64,000 nt of DNA from Primorskyibacter aestuariivivens (GTDB lineage: Bacteria; Pseudomonadota; Alphaproteobacteria; Rhodobacterales; Rhodobacteraceae): NCBI RefSeq assembly GCF_028023675.1, contig NZ_JAQIOZ010000005.1:60282-124281 (forward strand). The letters run 5' to 3'. The notes below the pieces were generated by a model that did no database searches, was not told the origin of the DNA, and saw only the letters and a program-made list of their open reading frames with translations. This document shows, piece by piece, positions 1 to 8,178 of the stretch (positions are counted from its first letter, which is position 1; each line of letters begins with the position of its first letter). Made by a program: the position numbers and the translations under genes.

Positions 1-552
1 AATCTGTTCCACCTCTGCCAGCGACAGCCGCCCACCGGCACGATACCAGGTATTGACCCCGGTCAGCATGGCAATCACCGCCAGCGTCGCAATCTTGGTA
101 TCGGGCACTTCCAACTGCCCCGCCGTGACCCCGTCATGCAGGATGGCTTCCAATTCGTTCTCATAGGCGCGGCGCAGGGCTTCGACCACTTCGAAATTCT
201 CGGGGCTCAGATTGCGCAGTTCCATGTAGGAGATGAAGATCGCCTCGGGGCGTTCGACATTGAAGCGGATGTGAAACCGGGTGAATTGTTCCAGCCGCGC
301 CGCCGGGTCGCCCGCGGACTTTTCAGCGGTCCAAGCCGCCAGAAGCTCGTCCATATGCCCTTTGAGCAGCGAGAACAAAAGGCTCTGCTTGTCCGGCGTG
401 TAGTTGTAAAGTGCCCCCGCCTGCACCCCCACCTCGCCCGCGATCTGGCGCATGGAGACGGCGGCAAAGCCGTGGCGCGCAAAAAGCCGCAGCGCCGCCT
501 CGCGGACACGGGGGCCGGTAATATCGGAATGTGAACCTGCGGTACGCGCCAT
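1..552 (-). CDS. TetR/AcrR family transcriptional regulator (C-terminus cut by window edge)
   Basis: The start is the ATG at 552 and the frame stays open to position 1, so 184 residues are visible and the C-terminus is missing. Residues about 15-58 form a typical TetR DNA-binding domain, with the recognition region MRQIAGEVGVQAGALYNY around 34-51. The remainder is a helical ligand-binding domain I cannot assign to a ligand. A perfect palindrome sits 14 bases upstream of the start (566-585), which suggests autorepression and control of the divergent small gene. The regulated target may also lie left of the window. Confidence 0.9.
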   Translation of the reverse strand, partial: MARTAGSHSDITGPRVREAALRLFARHGFAAVSMRQIAGEVGVQAGALYNYTPDKQSLLFSLLKGHMDELLAAWTAEKSAGDPAARLEQFTRFHIRFNVERPEAIFISYMELRNLSPENFEVVEALRRAYENELEAILHDGVTAGQLEVPDTKIATLAVIAMLTGVNTWYRAGGRLSLAEVEQI

Positions 553-565
553 GGCGGCAGTTTAA

Positions 566-585
566 AACTGAACATACGTTCAGTT
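566..585. promoter_or_regulatory. Palindromic operator, probably of the adjacent TetR regulator
   Basis: The 8-base arms AACTGAAC and GTTCAGTT flank the centre ATAC in a perfect 20-base dyad. It lies between the divergent TetR gene (start 552) and the small lipoprotein gene (start 640). Size, symmetry and position fit a TetR-family operator. The binding itself is inferred. Confidence 0.7.
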
Positions 586-639
586 CAATCGGCAATCCTT
601 GCTCTTGCGCGCGGAGTACGGCATGAGGGTATCCGGAAT

Positions 640-930
640 GTGACGGAACGGACCATGCGGATCAACAGGCTTTTCATTTGTGTATGTCTTGGCGCCTGCA
701 CGCAGTTCCCGGCCCTCGACGATGCCGAAGGCCCCGGCGTGGCCGATGCGGCCTATCCCCGGCTGCTGACCGTGGATGAACTGCGCGGTATTCCGGCCAG
801 CTCTGCAACGCTTGATCTTCAGGCCGCGGTTCTGGACCGTGTCGCCGCGCTGCGCGCCCGCGCCGCCCGTTTGAGTGGCCCGGTGATTGACCGGCAGACA
901 CGTGCGCGCATGGCACGCGGCGTGCGCTGA
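640..930 (+). CDS. Small putative lipoprotein
   Basis: A protein of 96 residues with a basic N-terminus, a short hydrophobic stretch and a lipobox-like LGAC. Lipidation would fall on Cys20 counted from the GTG start at 640, or Cys15 from the ATG at 655. A GAGGG at 625-629 lies 10 bases before the GTG, which favours the longer form. The mature part is rich in Ala, Arg and Leu and has no domain I recognise. It probably sits in the periplasm on a membrane anchor. It is divergent from the TetR gene and may share the operator at 566-585. Confidence 0.6.
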   Translation: MTERTMRINRLFICVCLGACTQFPALDDAEGPGVADAAYPRLLTVDELRGIPASSATLDLQAAVLDRVAALRARAARLSGPVIDRQTRARMARGVR

Positions 931-960
931 GCCACTGGCGCACTGATCCGAAGACCGCGC

Positions 961-1449
961 TTAGCCACCCACGACGTAGGGCTTTTGCAGAATGGTCGGT
1001 TCGATCGGGGTGCCGTCGTTTTCCGCCGCATGCCGTTCAAAAAACTTGAAACCCGGCGGGACAATGGTTCCCTGCCGTGCTTCGGACAGGAAGATGTGCT
1101 TGCTGTTTTCGGGCGTGACCGAAATCGCACCGGGATCGTCCAGCGTCCCGATATAAACGCCCAGCCGATCCGGCCAGCGCGCAAAGGTCAGCGCCAGCTT
1201 TGTGCCGCAATCGGCGCAAAAATGCACGTTCACGTCTTGGCCGCTGCCCTCCGACGGCAGCGTATATACAGCCGGAGTGCCCTTGGTGAATGAAAAGCCG
1301 TCGCGCTCGAAAATCGGCTCGATCATTCTGTCAGAGCCTGTCGCTCGCTGGCAAAACCGGCAGTAACAGACGGTGACCCAAAGCGGATCCTGCCCGGTGT
1401 CATATTCCACATTGCCACAAAGACAACGCCCCTTGTACCCGGTCGACAT
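961..1449 (-). CDS. GFA/CENP-V family zinc-binding protein
   Basis: A protein of 162 residues starting at the ATG at 1449, preceded by a purine-rich AGGAAAGGA. The open frame extends 18 codons upstream but without a better ribosome site. It shows the cysteine pattern of the GFA (glutathione-dependent formaldehyde-activating-like) fold: CLCG near the N-terminus, CYCRFCQR, then CADCG. These are expected to bind two zinc ions. Many members have no proven enzyme activity, so a role in formaldehyde or glutathione chemistry is only a family-based possibility. It is a single gene, convergent with the small lipoprotein gene. Confidence 0.8.
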   Translation of the reverse strand: MSTGYKGRCLCGNVEYDTGQDPLWVTVCYCRFCQRATGSDRMIEPIFERDGFSFTKGTPAVYTLPSEGSGQDVNVHFCADCGTKLALTFARWPDRLGVYIGTLDDPGAISVTPENSKHIFLSEARQGTIVPPGFKFFERHAAENDGTPIEPTILQKPYVVGG

Positions 1450-1694
1450 GTCCCAATCCTTTCCTAGGGTCTGACATCCTTGCTCTGAACAGCATACTGC
1501 CACCGTAATATTCGCACAATTCTGCCAACACGGTGCCAGGGCTCCCGGCCAACTGACGATATTGCTGTGTGACTGTGCCCTTTTCTCATGCAGCCAAGGT
1601 TTTTCGGGCTCCGGCCACCCTTACGGACATTGCACCCACCTCTCGTTGCGCGTACATCGCGGCGGAACTGATGCCCGAACCGGAGGACCCGATC

Positions 1695-2981
1695 ATGACC
1701 ACAGTTTTGCGCCTTGGAATTGCCGGGCTGGGGACGGTCGGGACCGGAACCGTGAAAATCATCCGCCAGAAAGCCGCGCTGCTTGAGGCACGCACCGGCT
1801 GCAAGATCGAGATCAGCGCCGTGTCCGCGCGCACCCGCGACAAGGACCGGGGCGTGAACCTGTCCTCTTACGCGTGGGAAGACGATCCCGTGGCACTGGC
1901 AACGCGCGACGATGTGGACGTGTTTGTCGAACTGATGGGTGGCAGCGACGGCCCGGCCAAGGCCGCGACCGAGGCCGCGCTCAAGGCGGGCAAGGACGTG
2001 GTGACTGCGAACAAGGCGATGCTCGCCCTGCATGGTCAGGCGCTGGCCGAACTCGCCGAGGCCAATGGTCGCGTGCTGCGCTTTGAGGCGGCGGTCGCGG
2101 GCGGCATCCCGGTGATCAAATCCCTGACCGAGGGGCTGGCGGGCAATGAAATCACCCGCGTTCTGGGCGTGATGAACGGCACCTGCAACTACATCCTGAC
2201 CCGCATGGAAAATGCCGGTCTGCCCTATGAGGAGGTCTTTGAAGAGGCCAACCAACTTGGCTATCTGGAGGCCGATCCCAATCTGGACGTGGGCGGCATC
2301 GACGCCGGGCATAAACTGTCGCTGCTGTCCTCCATCGCCTTTGGCACGCAGGTTCATTTCGACGGTGTCGAGTTGGAAGGCATCGGCCAGATCTCCATTG
2401 AAGATATACACGCCGCCGCCGATATGGGCTACCGCATCAAGCTTCTGGGCGTGGCGCAGATGACCGGTCGCGGGTTGGAGCAGCGCATGTCGCCCTGCCT
2501 TGTGCCCGCCGCCTCGCCGCTGGGTCAGCTTGAGGGCGGCACCAATATGGTGGTAATCGAAGGCGACGCGGTGGAACAGATCGTACTGCGCGGCCCCGGC
2601 GCGGGCGAAGGCCCGACCGCCAGCGCGGTGATGGGCGATGTGCTGGACATCGCACGCGGCACACGGCTGAGCACCTTTGGCCAGCCCGCGGCAACGCTGG
2701 TGGAAACCAAACCGGCCCAAAGCGCCGCGCCCGCGCCCTATTACATCCGCATGACGCTTGAGGACAAACCCGGCGCTCTGGCCAAGATTGCCACCGCGCT
2801 TGGCGCCTCGGGCATCTCCATCGACCGGATGCGCCAATACGGCCATGCCGACACCGCCGCACCGGTGCTGATCGTGACGCACAAGACCCGCCGCACAGCG
2901 CTGAACGAGGCGGTGATCGCCATGCGCGAAACCGGCGTCATGCTGGGCGATCCGGTGTCGCTGCGCATTGAAGAGGTCTGA
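1695..2981 (+). CDS. hom: Homoserine dehydrogenase
   Basis: This enzyme reduces aspartate semialdehyde to homoserine with NAD(P)H, the branch to threonine and methionine. The chosen ATG at 1695 has GGAGGA seven bases upstream (1682-1687) and gives 428 residues; longer in-frame starts lack this. The N-terminus LRLGIAGLGTVG is the Rossmann dinucleotide loop. The middle holds the catalytic homoserine dehydrogenase domain (GGIPVIKSL, GTCNYIL). The last 80 residues are an ACT domain beginning PYYIRMTLEDKPGALAKI, which usually mediates threonine feedback inhibition. It is followed by glpX after a gap of about 135 bases. Confidence 0.96.
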   Translation: MTTVLRLGIAGLGTVGTGTVKIIRQKAALLEARTGCKIEISAVSARTRDKDRGVNLSSYAWEDDPVALATRDDVDVFVELMGGSDGPAKAATEAALKAGKDVVTANKAMLALHGQALAELAEANGRVLRFEAAVAGGIPVIKSLTEGLAGNEITRVLGVMNGTCNYILTRMENAGLPYEEVFEEANQLGYLEADPNLDVGGIDAGHKLSLLSSIAFGTQVHFDGVELEGIGQISIEDIHAAADMGYRIKLLGVAQMTGRGLEQRMSPCLVPAASPLGQLEGGTNMVVIEGDAVEQIVLRGPGAGEGPTASAVMGDVLDIARGTRLSTFGQPAATLVETKPAQSAAPAPYYIRMTLEDKPGALAKIATALGASGISIDRMRQYGHADTAAPVLIVTHKTRRTALNEAVIAMRETGVMLGDPVSLRIEEV

Positions 2982-3117
2982 GACGGCATCACTCCGGTGT
3001 CAGCCTACAACCACGCGATCCGCCGTCGGGCGGTGCCGAAGGTAGCGCTATCTGCCTTGCAGCGCCCCACTGCTAAGGGCTAGGACGGGTCAAACGCTTT
3101 TCTTGAAGGATGACCTG

Positions 3118-4083
3118 ATGTCCAAAACGCTCGATTTCAATGACCGCATGCTTTCCCTCGGGCTGGCCCGTGTTGCCGAACAGGCCGCGATTGCCAGCGC
3201 CGACCTGATCGGGCGCGGGGACGAGAAGGCCGCGGACCAGGCCGCCGTGAACGCCATGCGTGAACAGCTCAACCTTCTGGATATCGCCGGTGTCGTGGTC
3301 ATTGGCGAAGGCGAGCGCGACGAAGCGCCCATGCTGTTCATCGGCGAAGAGGTGGGTACCGGCAACGGTCCCGGCGTGGACATCGCGCTTGACCCGCTGG
3401 AAGGCACGACGCTGACCGCCAAGGACATGCCCAATGCGCTGACCGTGATCGCCATGGGTCCGCGCGGCTCGATGCTGCATGCGCCGGATGTCTACATGGA
3501 CAAGCTGGCCATTGGCCCTGGCTATCCCGAAGGCATCGTGACGCTGGACATGCCGCCCGCCACGCGGGTTTCGGCGCTGGCCACGGAAAAGGGTTGTGAG
3601 CCCAAGGATATCACCGTCTGCATCCTCGAACGCCCCCGCCATCAGGAGATGATCGCCGAGGTCCGTTCGACCGGTGCGGCGATCCGGCTGATCACCGATG
3701 GCGACGTGGCCGGTGTCATGCATTGCGCCGAACCGGATGTGACCGACATCGACATGTATATGGGCCGCGGCGGCGCGCCCGAAGGCGTGCTGGCCGCTGC
3801 CGCTCTGAAATGCATGGGCGGGCAGATGCAGGGCCGTCTGACCTTCCGCAATGATGACGAGCGCGGCCGCGCCGCCAAGGCCGGAATCACCGATCTCGAC
3901 CGCATCTATACCCGCGATGACATGGTGACCGACCACGTGATCTTTGCCGCCACCGGCGTGACCGGCGGCTCGCTCCTGCCCGGGATCAAGCGCGAGGTGG
4001 GCTATGTCACCACCGAGACGCTGCTGATGCGCTCCAAGACCGGCTCGGTCCGGCGCATGACCTATCGCAACCCGACGAAATGA
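3118..4083 (+). CDS. glpX: Class II fructose-1,6-bisphosphatase GlpX
   Basis: A protein of 321 residues. The start is the ATG at 3118, with GAAGGA at 3105-3110 as ribosome site. Family motifs include VIGEGERDEAPML, the metal-binding DPLEGTTLTAKDMPNA and RGGAPEGVLAAAALKC. It dephosphorylates fructose 1,6-bisphosphate in gluconeogenesis; in Calvin-cycle relatives the same fold also acts on sedoheptulose bisphosphate. The hom-glpX-recJ order is a known Rhodobacterales arrangement and suggests cotranscription. Its stop overlaps the next start by ATGA. Confidence 0.96.
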   Translation: MSKTLDFNDRMLSLGLARVAEQAAIASADLIGRGDEKAADQAAVNAMREQLNLLDIAGVVVIGEGERDEAPMLFIGEEVGTGNGPGVDIALDPLEGTTLTAKDMPNALTVIAMGPRGSMLHAPDVYMDKLAIGPGYPEGIVTLDMPPATRVSALATEKGCEPKDITVCILERPRHQEMIAEVRSTGAAIRLITDGDVAGVMHCAEPDVTDIDMYMGRGGAPEGVLAAAALKCMGGQMQGRLTFRNDDERGRAAKAGITDLDRIYTRDDMVTDHVIFAATGVTGGSLLPGIKREVGYVTTETLLMRSKTGSVRRMTYRNPTK

Positions 4084-4649
4084 GCGCGGATCGCGCGCTG
4101 ATCCTGATTGATTTTCAGACCGGGTTTCAAAGCCCGGTCTGGGGCGCGCGAAACAATCCGGATGCAGAGCGCAATGCGCAGTCCCTGTTGGAGGCCTGCC
4201 GCGACGCGGGCCTGCCGGTGTTTCATGTCCGCCATATCAGCTCAGAGCCGGGCTCGCCTTTGGGGCCTGATACCGGCGGCACTGCGTTCCTGCCCGGGCT
4301 GGAACCTTCCGGGGGTGAACCGATTTATGAGAAATCCGTGAATTCTGCCTTCATCGGCACCGGGCTGGAGGCGGACCTGCGCGCGAAGGGCCTCACGCGC
4401 CTGATCATCTGCGGCCTGACCACGCCGCATTGCGTCTCCACCTCCTGTCGCATGTCGGCCAATCTGGGATTTGACGTGACGTTGGCGCATGATGCCTGCG
4501 CGGCGTTTTACGCAAATGCGTCGATGGGCTGGAAATCCGATGCGGATGCGCTTTCGCCCGAGGTGATCCATGATGTGGCCATCGCGCATCTGCATGGCGA
4601 ATTTGTCACCGCGCGGGCCAGCGCCGATCTCATTGCGGAGACCGGCTGA
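4080..4649 (+). CDS. Cysteine hydrolase of the isochorismatase family
   Basis: A protein of 189 residues whose start overlaps the glpX stop by four bases. The catalytic triad is visible as Asp11 (LIDFQ), Lys85 (YEKSVNSAF) and Cys118 (TTPHCVSTSCR). The family hydrolyses amides or vinyl ethers such as nicotinamide, biuret, N-carbamoyl compounds or isochorismate. Nothing here fixes the substrate. It sits between glpX and recJ with two bases before the recJ start, so the three are almost certainly cotranscribed. Confidence 0.9.
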   Translation: MSADRALILIDFQTGFQSPVWGARNNPDAERNAQSLLEACRDAGLPVFHVRHISSEPGSPLGPDTGGTAFLPGLEPSGGEPIYEKSVNSAFIGTGLEADLRAKGLTRLIICGLTTPHCVSTSCRMSANLGFDVTLAHDACAAFYANASMGWKSDADALSPEVIHDVAIAHLHGEFVTARASADLIAETG

Positions 4650-4651
4650 GC

Positions 4652-6388
4652 ATGTTCCTCAACGTTGAGACATCGCTGACAGGCCGCCGCTGGATCGGGC
4701 CAGGGCTTGAGACAGAGCGGCAGGCCGACGCATTGGAGCAGGCCACGGGGCTGCCCCGGGCCCTTGTGCTGGTGCTGGCCCGGCGTCAGGTCAGCGCGCA
4801 GGACGCCCCGGCCTTTCTCGATCCCAAGCTGCGCGACCTGCTGCCCGACCCGCGCTGCCTGCGCGACATGGAAACGGCCGCCACCCGCCTGCTCCGGGCG
4901 GTCGCACGCAAGGAGCGCATCGCGATTTTTGCCGATTACGACGTGGATGGCGGATCGTCGGCGGCCCTGCTGATCACGTGGCTGCGGGCTTTGGGACGCG
5001 ATGCAACGCTCTATGTGCCCGACCGGATCGACGAGGGCTATGGCCCCAATGAACCGGCGATGGAAGCGTTAGCGCGCGATCATGACCTGATCATCTGCGT
5101 CGATTGCGGGACGCAGTCCCATGGCCCGATCGCCGCCGCCAGGGGCGCGGATGTGATCGTGCTGGATCACCACCTCGGCGGCGAAACCCTGCCCCCCGCG
5201 CTGGCCGTGGTGAACCCCAACCGCCAGGACGAGGATGGCGCGCTTGCCCATCTCTGCGCTGCGGCTGTGGTATTCCTCGCGCTGGTCGAGGCCGGTCGGC
5301 AATTGCGCGAGGCGGGCAAAACCGGCCCGGACCTGATGTCCATGCTCGATCTGGTCGGGCTGGCCACGGTGGCCGATGTGGCCCCGCTGATCGGGGTGAA
5401 CCGGGCACTGGTGCGGCAGGGGCTGAAGATCATGGCCCGGCGCGCCCGTCCCGGTCTGGTGGCGCTGGCAGATGTGGCCAAGCTGGACACCGCGCCGACC
5501 TCCTATCATCTGGGCTATGTGCTGGGGCCACGCGTCAATGCGGGCGGGCGCATCGGCAAGGCCGATCTGGGCGCGCGCCTCCTGTCCACCCATGACCCGG
5601 CAGAGGCGCAGTCCATCGCCGAACGGCTGGACGAGTTGAACCGCGAACGGCGCGAGGTCGAAGCCGCCGTGCGCGCCGCCGCGCTGGATCAGGCCGAGGC
5701 GCGGGGCCTGGATACGCCGCTGGTCTGGGCGGCGGGCGAAGGATGGCATCCGGGTGTGGTGGGCATCGTTGCCTCGCGTCTGAAAGAGTTGACCAACCGC
5801 CCTGCCATCGTGATCGGGCTTGAGGAGGACGAGGGCAAAGGCTCGGGCCGGTCGGTCACAGGCGTGGACCTTGGCGCGTCCATCCAGCGGCTGGCCGCCG
5901 AGGGGCTGCTGATCAAAGGCGGCGGGCACAAGATGGCTGCTGGCTTGACCGTGGCCCGGGACCAGCTGGACGCCGCCATGGAGCGCCTGAGCGAATTGCT
6001 CGCCAAACAGGGCGCGGGCGAGGCTGGCCCGGCGGACCTGCGCCTTGACGGGGCGCTGATGCCCGGCGCGGCGACACCGGAACTTGTCGCGCAACTGGAA
6101 GAGGCCGGGCCCTACGGCGCCTCGGCCCCTGCCCCGCGCTTTGCCTTTCCGGACATGCAGATCAGATTCGCGAAACGCGTCGGCGAAAGCCACCTCAAAC
6201 TGAGCTTTTCCGACGGGCTGAGCGCACCCATCGACGCCATTGCCTTTGGCGCCTATGACGGCCCGCTGGGCACTGCGCTGGAGCAACACGGCGGCAAGCG
6301 ATTCCATCTGGCGGGCAAGCTCGATACCAACACATGGGGCGGGCGCACCAAGGTGCAACTGCGCCTTGATGATGCGGCGGAGGCCTGA
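4652..6388 (+). CDS. recJ: Single-stranded-DNA-specific exonuclease RecJ
   Basis: A protein of 578 residues. The DHH phosphoesterase motifs are in order: DYDVDG at 95-100, ICVDCGT, LDHH at 171-174, then the DHHA1 region with GPRVNAGGRIG and GGGHKMAAGLTV. The C-terminus is an OB-like DNA-binding domain. RecJ degrades single-stranded DNA 5' to 3' in mismatch, base-excision and RecF-pathway repair. It starts two bases after the preceding stop and closes the hom-glpX-hydrolase-recJ group. Length is normal for the family. Confidence 0.96.
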   Translation: MFLNVETSLTGRRWIGPGLETERQADALEQATGLPRALVLVLARRQVSAQDAPAFLDPKLRDLLPDPRCLRDMETAATRLLRAVARKERIAIFADYDVDGGSSAALLITWLRALGRDATLYVPDRIDEGYGPNEPAMEALARDHDLIICVDCGTQSHGPIAAARGADVIVLDHHLGGETLPPALAVVNPNRQDEDGALAHLCAAAVVFLALVEAGRQLREAGKTGPDLMSMLDLVGLATVADVAPLIGVNRALVRQGLKIMARRARPGLVALADVAKLDTAPTSYHLGYVLGPRVNAGGRIGKADLGARLLSTHDPAEAQSIAERLDELNRERREVEAAVRAAALDQAEARGLDTPLVWAAGEGWHPGVVGIVASRLKELTNRPAIVIGLEEDEGKGSGRSVTGVDLGASIQRLAAEGLLIKGGGHKMAAGLTVARDQLDAAMERLSELLAKQGAGEAGPADLRLDGALMPGAATPELVAQLEEAGPYGASAPAPRFAFPDMQIRFAKRVGESHLKLSFSDGLSAPIDAIAFGAYDGPLGTALEQHGGKRFHLAGKLDTNTWGGRTKVQLRLDDAAEA

Positions 6389-6477
6389 AAACCGGCCCGA
6401 TCAAGCGGGTTGCATAGGCCCGGTTCTCCGGCACAAAAAGAATCTGCATCGGCGTGAATTTTTCTGCATTTTTTCTC

Positions 6478-6506
6478 TTGCACCCCACCGCCTGTTTGCC
6501 TAGAAC
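6478..6506 (+). promoter_or_regulatory. Sigma70-type promoter of tRNA-Glu
   Basis: TTGCAC at 6478-6483 and TAGAAC at 6501-6506 are separated by exactly 17 bases. They end about 20 bases before the mature tRNA 5' end, with an AT-rich tract just upstream. This is good -35/-10 spacing for a stable-RNA promoter. Confidence 0.65.
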
Positions 6507-6526
6507 CCGCCTCACGCCACGGCGCT

Positions 6527-6601
6527 GGCCCGTTCGTCTATCGGTTAGGACGCCAGGTTTTCAACCTGGAAAGAGGGGTTCGATTCCCCTACGGGCTGCC
6601 A
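6527..6601 (+). tRNA. tRNA-Glu (anticodon UUC)
   Basis: The 75-base gene includes an encoded CCA end (6599-6601). The acceptor arm GGCCCGT pairs with ACGGGCT, with a G-T first pair. The anticodon stem CCAGG/CCTGG encloses a seven-base loop with TTC at 6560-6562. The T arm GGGG-TTCGATT-CCCC is canonical. It is a single tRNA between recJ and the urea transporter genes. Confidence 0.97.
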
Positions 6602-6735
6602 CTTTTCCTCGCAGTTTGATCCATGATCCATCGCAAGTGGATGGTGAAGTTCGCGTCGCCCGTTTGGACGGCGAAGCATGCAACCTAACCGCGTCTCCCT
6701 GATATATATTTGACGTCTCTTGCCCGTGCGCCCAC

Positions 6736-7434
6736 TCACACCGACACGCGCGACAGCAGCTCTTCGCGTCCCGTCTCTGCGCGCGGGGCATTATGGGTCA
6801 CGGTCCCGCGTGTCAGCGCCACGAAGTGATCACCCAGATCATAAGCGAAATCAAAGAATTGCTCGACCAGCAGGATCGCCATGTCGCCCCGGTCGCGCAG
6901 GTATGCGATCACGTCGCCGATCTGCTTGATGATATTGGGCTGGATGCCCTCGGTCGGTTCATCCAGCAGCAAAAGCTTGGGCTTGGTCACCAGCGCCCGG
7001 CCAATGGCCAGCTGTTGCTGCTGCCCGCCGGAGAGGTCGCCACCGCGTCGGCCCTTCATTTCGGCCAGCACGGGGAACAGCTCATAAATTTCGTCCGGCA
7101 CCATACGCTCGGACCGGTCGAGACAGGCATAGCCGGTCTCAAGATTCTCACGCACGGTCATCAGCGGGAACACATCGCGCCCCTGCGGAACATAGCCGAC
7201 ACCCATCCGCGCCAGCGCATGGGCAGGCGCGGTGCGGGGCACGGACTGTCCGTCCAGCATCATCTCGCCCCCGGATCGCGCATGAGTGCCCGAGATTGCC
7301 TTGAGCAGGCTGGTCTTGCCCACGCCATTGGTGCCCATGAGACAGGTCACGGCCCCGGCCTGCGCCTCCAGCGAGATATCGTAGAGGATTTGCGAGTGCC
7401 CGTAATGCAGGGTCAGGTCATTGATTCTCAACAT
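6736..7434 (-). CDS. urtE: Urea ABC transporter ATP-binding protein UrtE
   Basis: A protein of 232 residues of the LivF type. Walker A is GTNGVGKTS, the signature LSGGQQQQLAIGRAL, Walker B LLLLDEPTEG, and the switch histidine is replaced in the LLVEQ segment typical of this subfamily. It powers high-affinity urea uptake together with UrtD. It is the last gene of urtABCDE and starts three bases after the urtD stop. The urease genes on the other side of urtA support urea rather than amino acids as substrate. Confidence 0.93.
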   Translation of the reverse strand: MLRINDLTLHYGHSQILYDISLEAQAGAVTCLMGTNGVGKTSLLKAISGTHARSGGEMMLDGQSVPRTAPAHALARMGVGYVPQGRDVFPLMTVRENLETGYACLDRSERMVPDEIYELFPVLAEMKGRRGGDLSGGQQQQLAIGRALVTKPKLLLLDEPTEGIQPNIIKQIGDVIAYLRDRGDMAILLVEQFFDFAYDLGDHFVALTRGTVTHNAPRAETGREELLSRVSV

Positions 7435-7437
7435 ATC

Positions 7438-8178
7438 TCAGCGCCCAAGGTAGACGTCGATGACGTCGGGGTTTTTCGTCACGTGATCCAGCGAGCCTTC
7501 GGCCAGAACCGAGCCCTCGTTCAGCACCGTGACCTTGCAATTCAGCCGCCGCACGAACTCCATGTCGTGTTCCACCACGACGACAGCGCGGGTTTTCGCG
7601 GCCTCGACAAGGATGTCGGTGGTTTTCTCCCGTTCCGCCGGGGTCATGCCCGCCGCCGGTTCATCCACCAGCAAAAGCCGCGGTTCCTGCGCCAGCAGCA
7701 TACCGATTTCCAGCCATTGTTTCTGGCCATGGCTCAGCTCACCGGCTGTGCGCTCCAACGCATCCGTCAGCCCGATCTGCTCCGCTACCGCTTCGATCCG
7801 GGCGGCACCCTGGGCGGATTTGCGATAAAACAGCACATCCAGCGGCCCGCGCGGGTTGCGCAGCGCCATGGCAAGGTTATCGCGCACCGATTGCGCCTCG
7901 AACACGGTGGGTTTCTGGAATTTCCGCCCGATCCCTTCGCGCGAAATGCGGCTTTCGCTCAGACCAATGAGCGAGATCCCCTTGTCCCCCCAGAGCACAC
8001 GGCCCTCATCCGGTTTGGTCTTTCCCGTCACGATATCCATGAAGGTGGTCTTGCCCGCGCCGTTGGGACCGATGATGGCGCGCAATTCCGGCTCGCCGAT
8101 CTGGAAGGACAGGTTGTTGATGGCGCGGAAGCCGTCAAAGGTGACGGAGACGCCAGAAAGTTCAAGAAGCGTGCTCAT
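7438..8178 (-). CDS. urtD: Urea ABC transporter ATP-binding protein UrtD
   Basis: A protein of 246 residues of the LivG type. Walker A is GPNGAGKTT, the signature LSHGQKQWLEIG, Walker B LLLVDEPAAGMTP, and the switch region VVVEHDMEFV. It pairs with UrtE at the cytoplasmic face of the UrtBC permease. Its start overlaps the urtC stop by four bases, so it is translationally coupled. Confidence 0.93.
   Translation of the reverse strand: MSTLLELSGVSVTFDGFRAINNLSFQIGEPELRAIIGPNGAGKTTFMDIVTGKTKPDEGRVLWGDKGISLIGLSESRISREGIGRKFQKPTVFEAQSVRDNLAMALRNPRGPLDVLFYRKSAQGAARIEAVAEQIGLTDALERTAGELSHGQKQWLEIGMLLAQEPRLLLVDEPAAGMTPAEREKTTDILVEAAKTRAVVVVEHDMEFVRRLNCKVTVLNEGSVLAEGSLDHVTKNPDVIDVYLGR

Noticed and set aside
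1464..2882. A 472-codon minus-strand frame opposite hom
   Set aside because: It is His/Gly/Arg-rich, without any family feature, and mirrors the codon pattern of the real hom gene on the plus strand.
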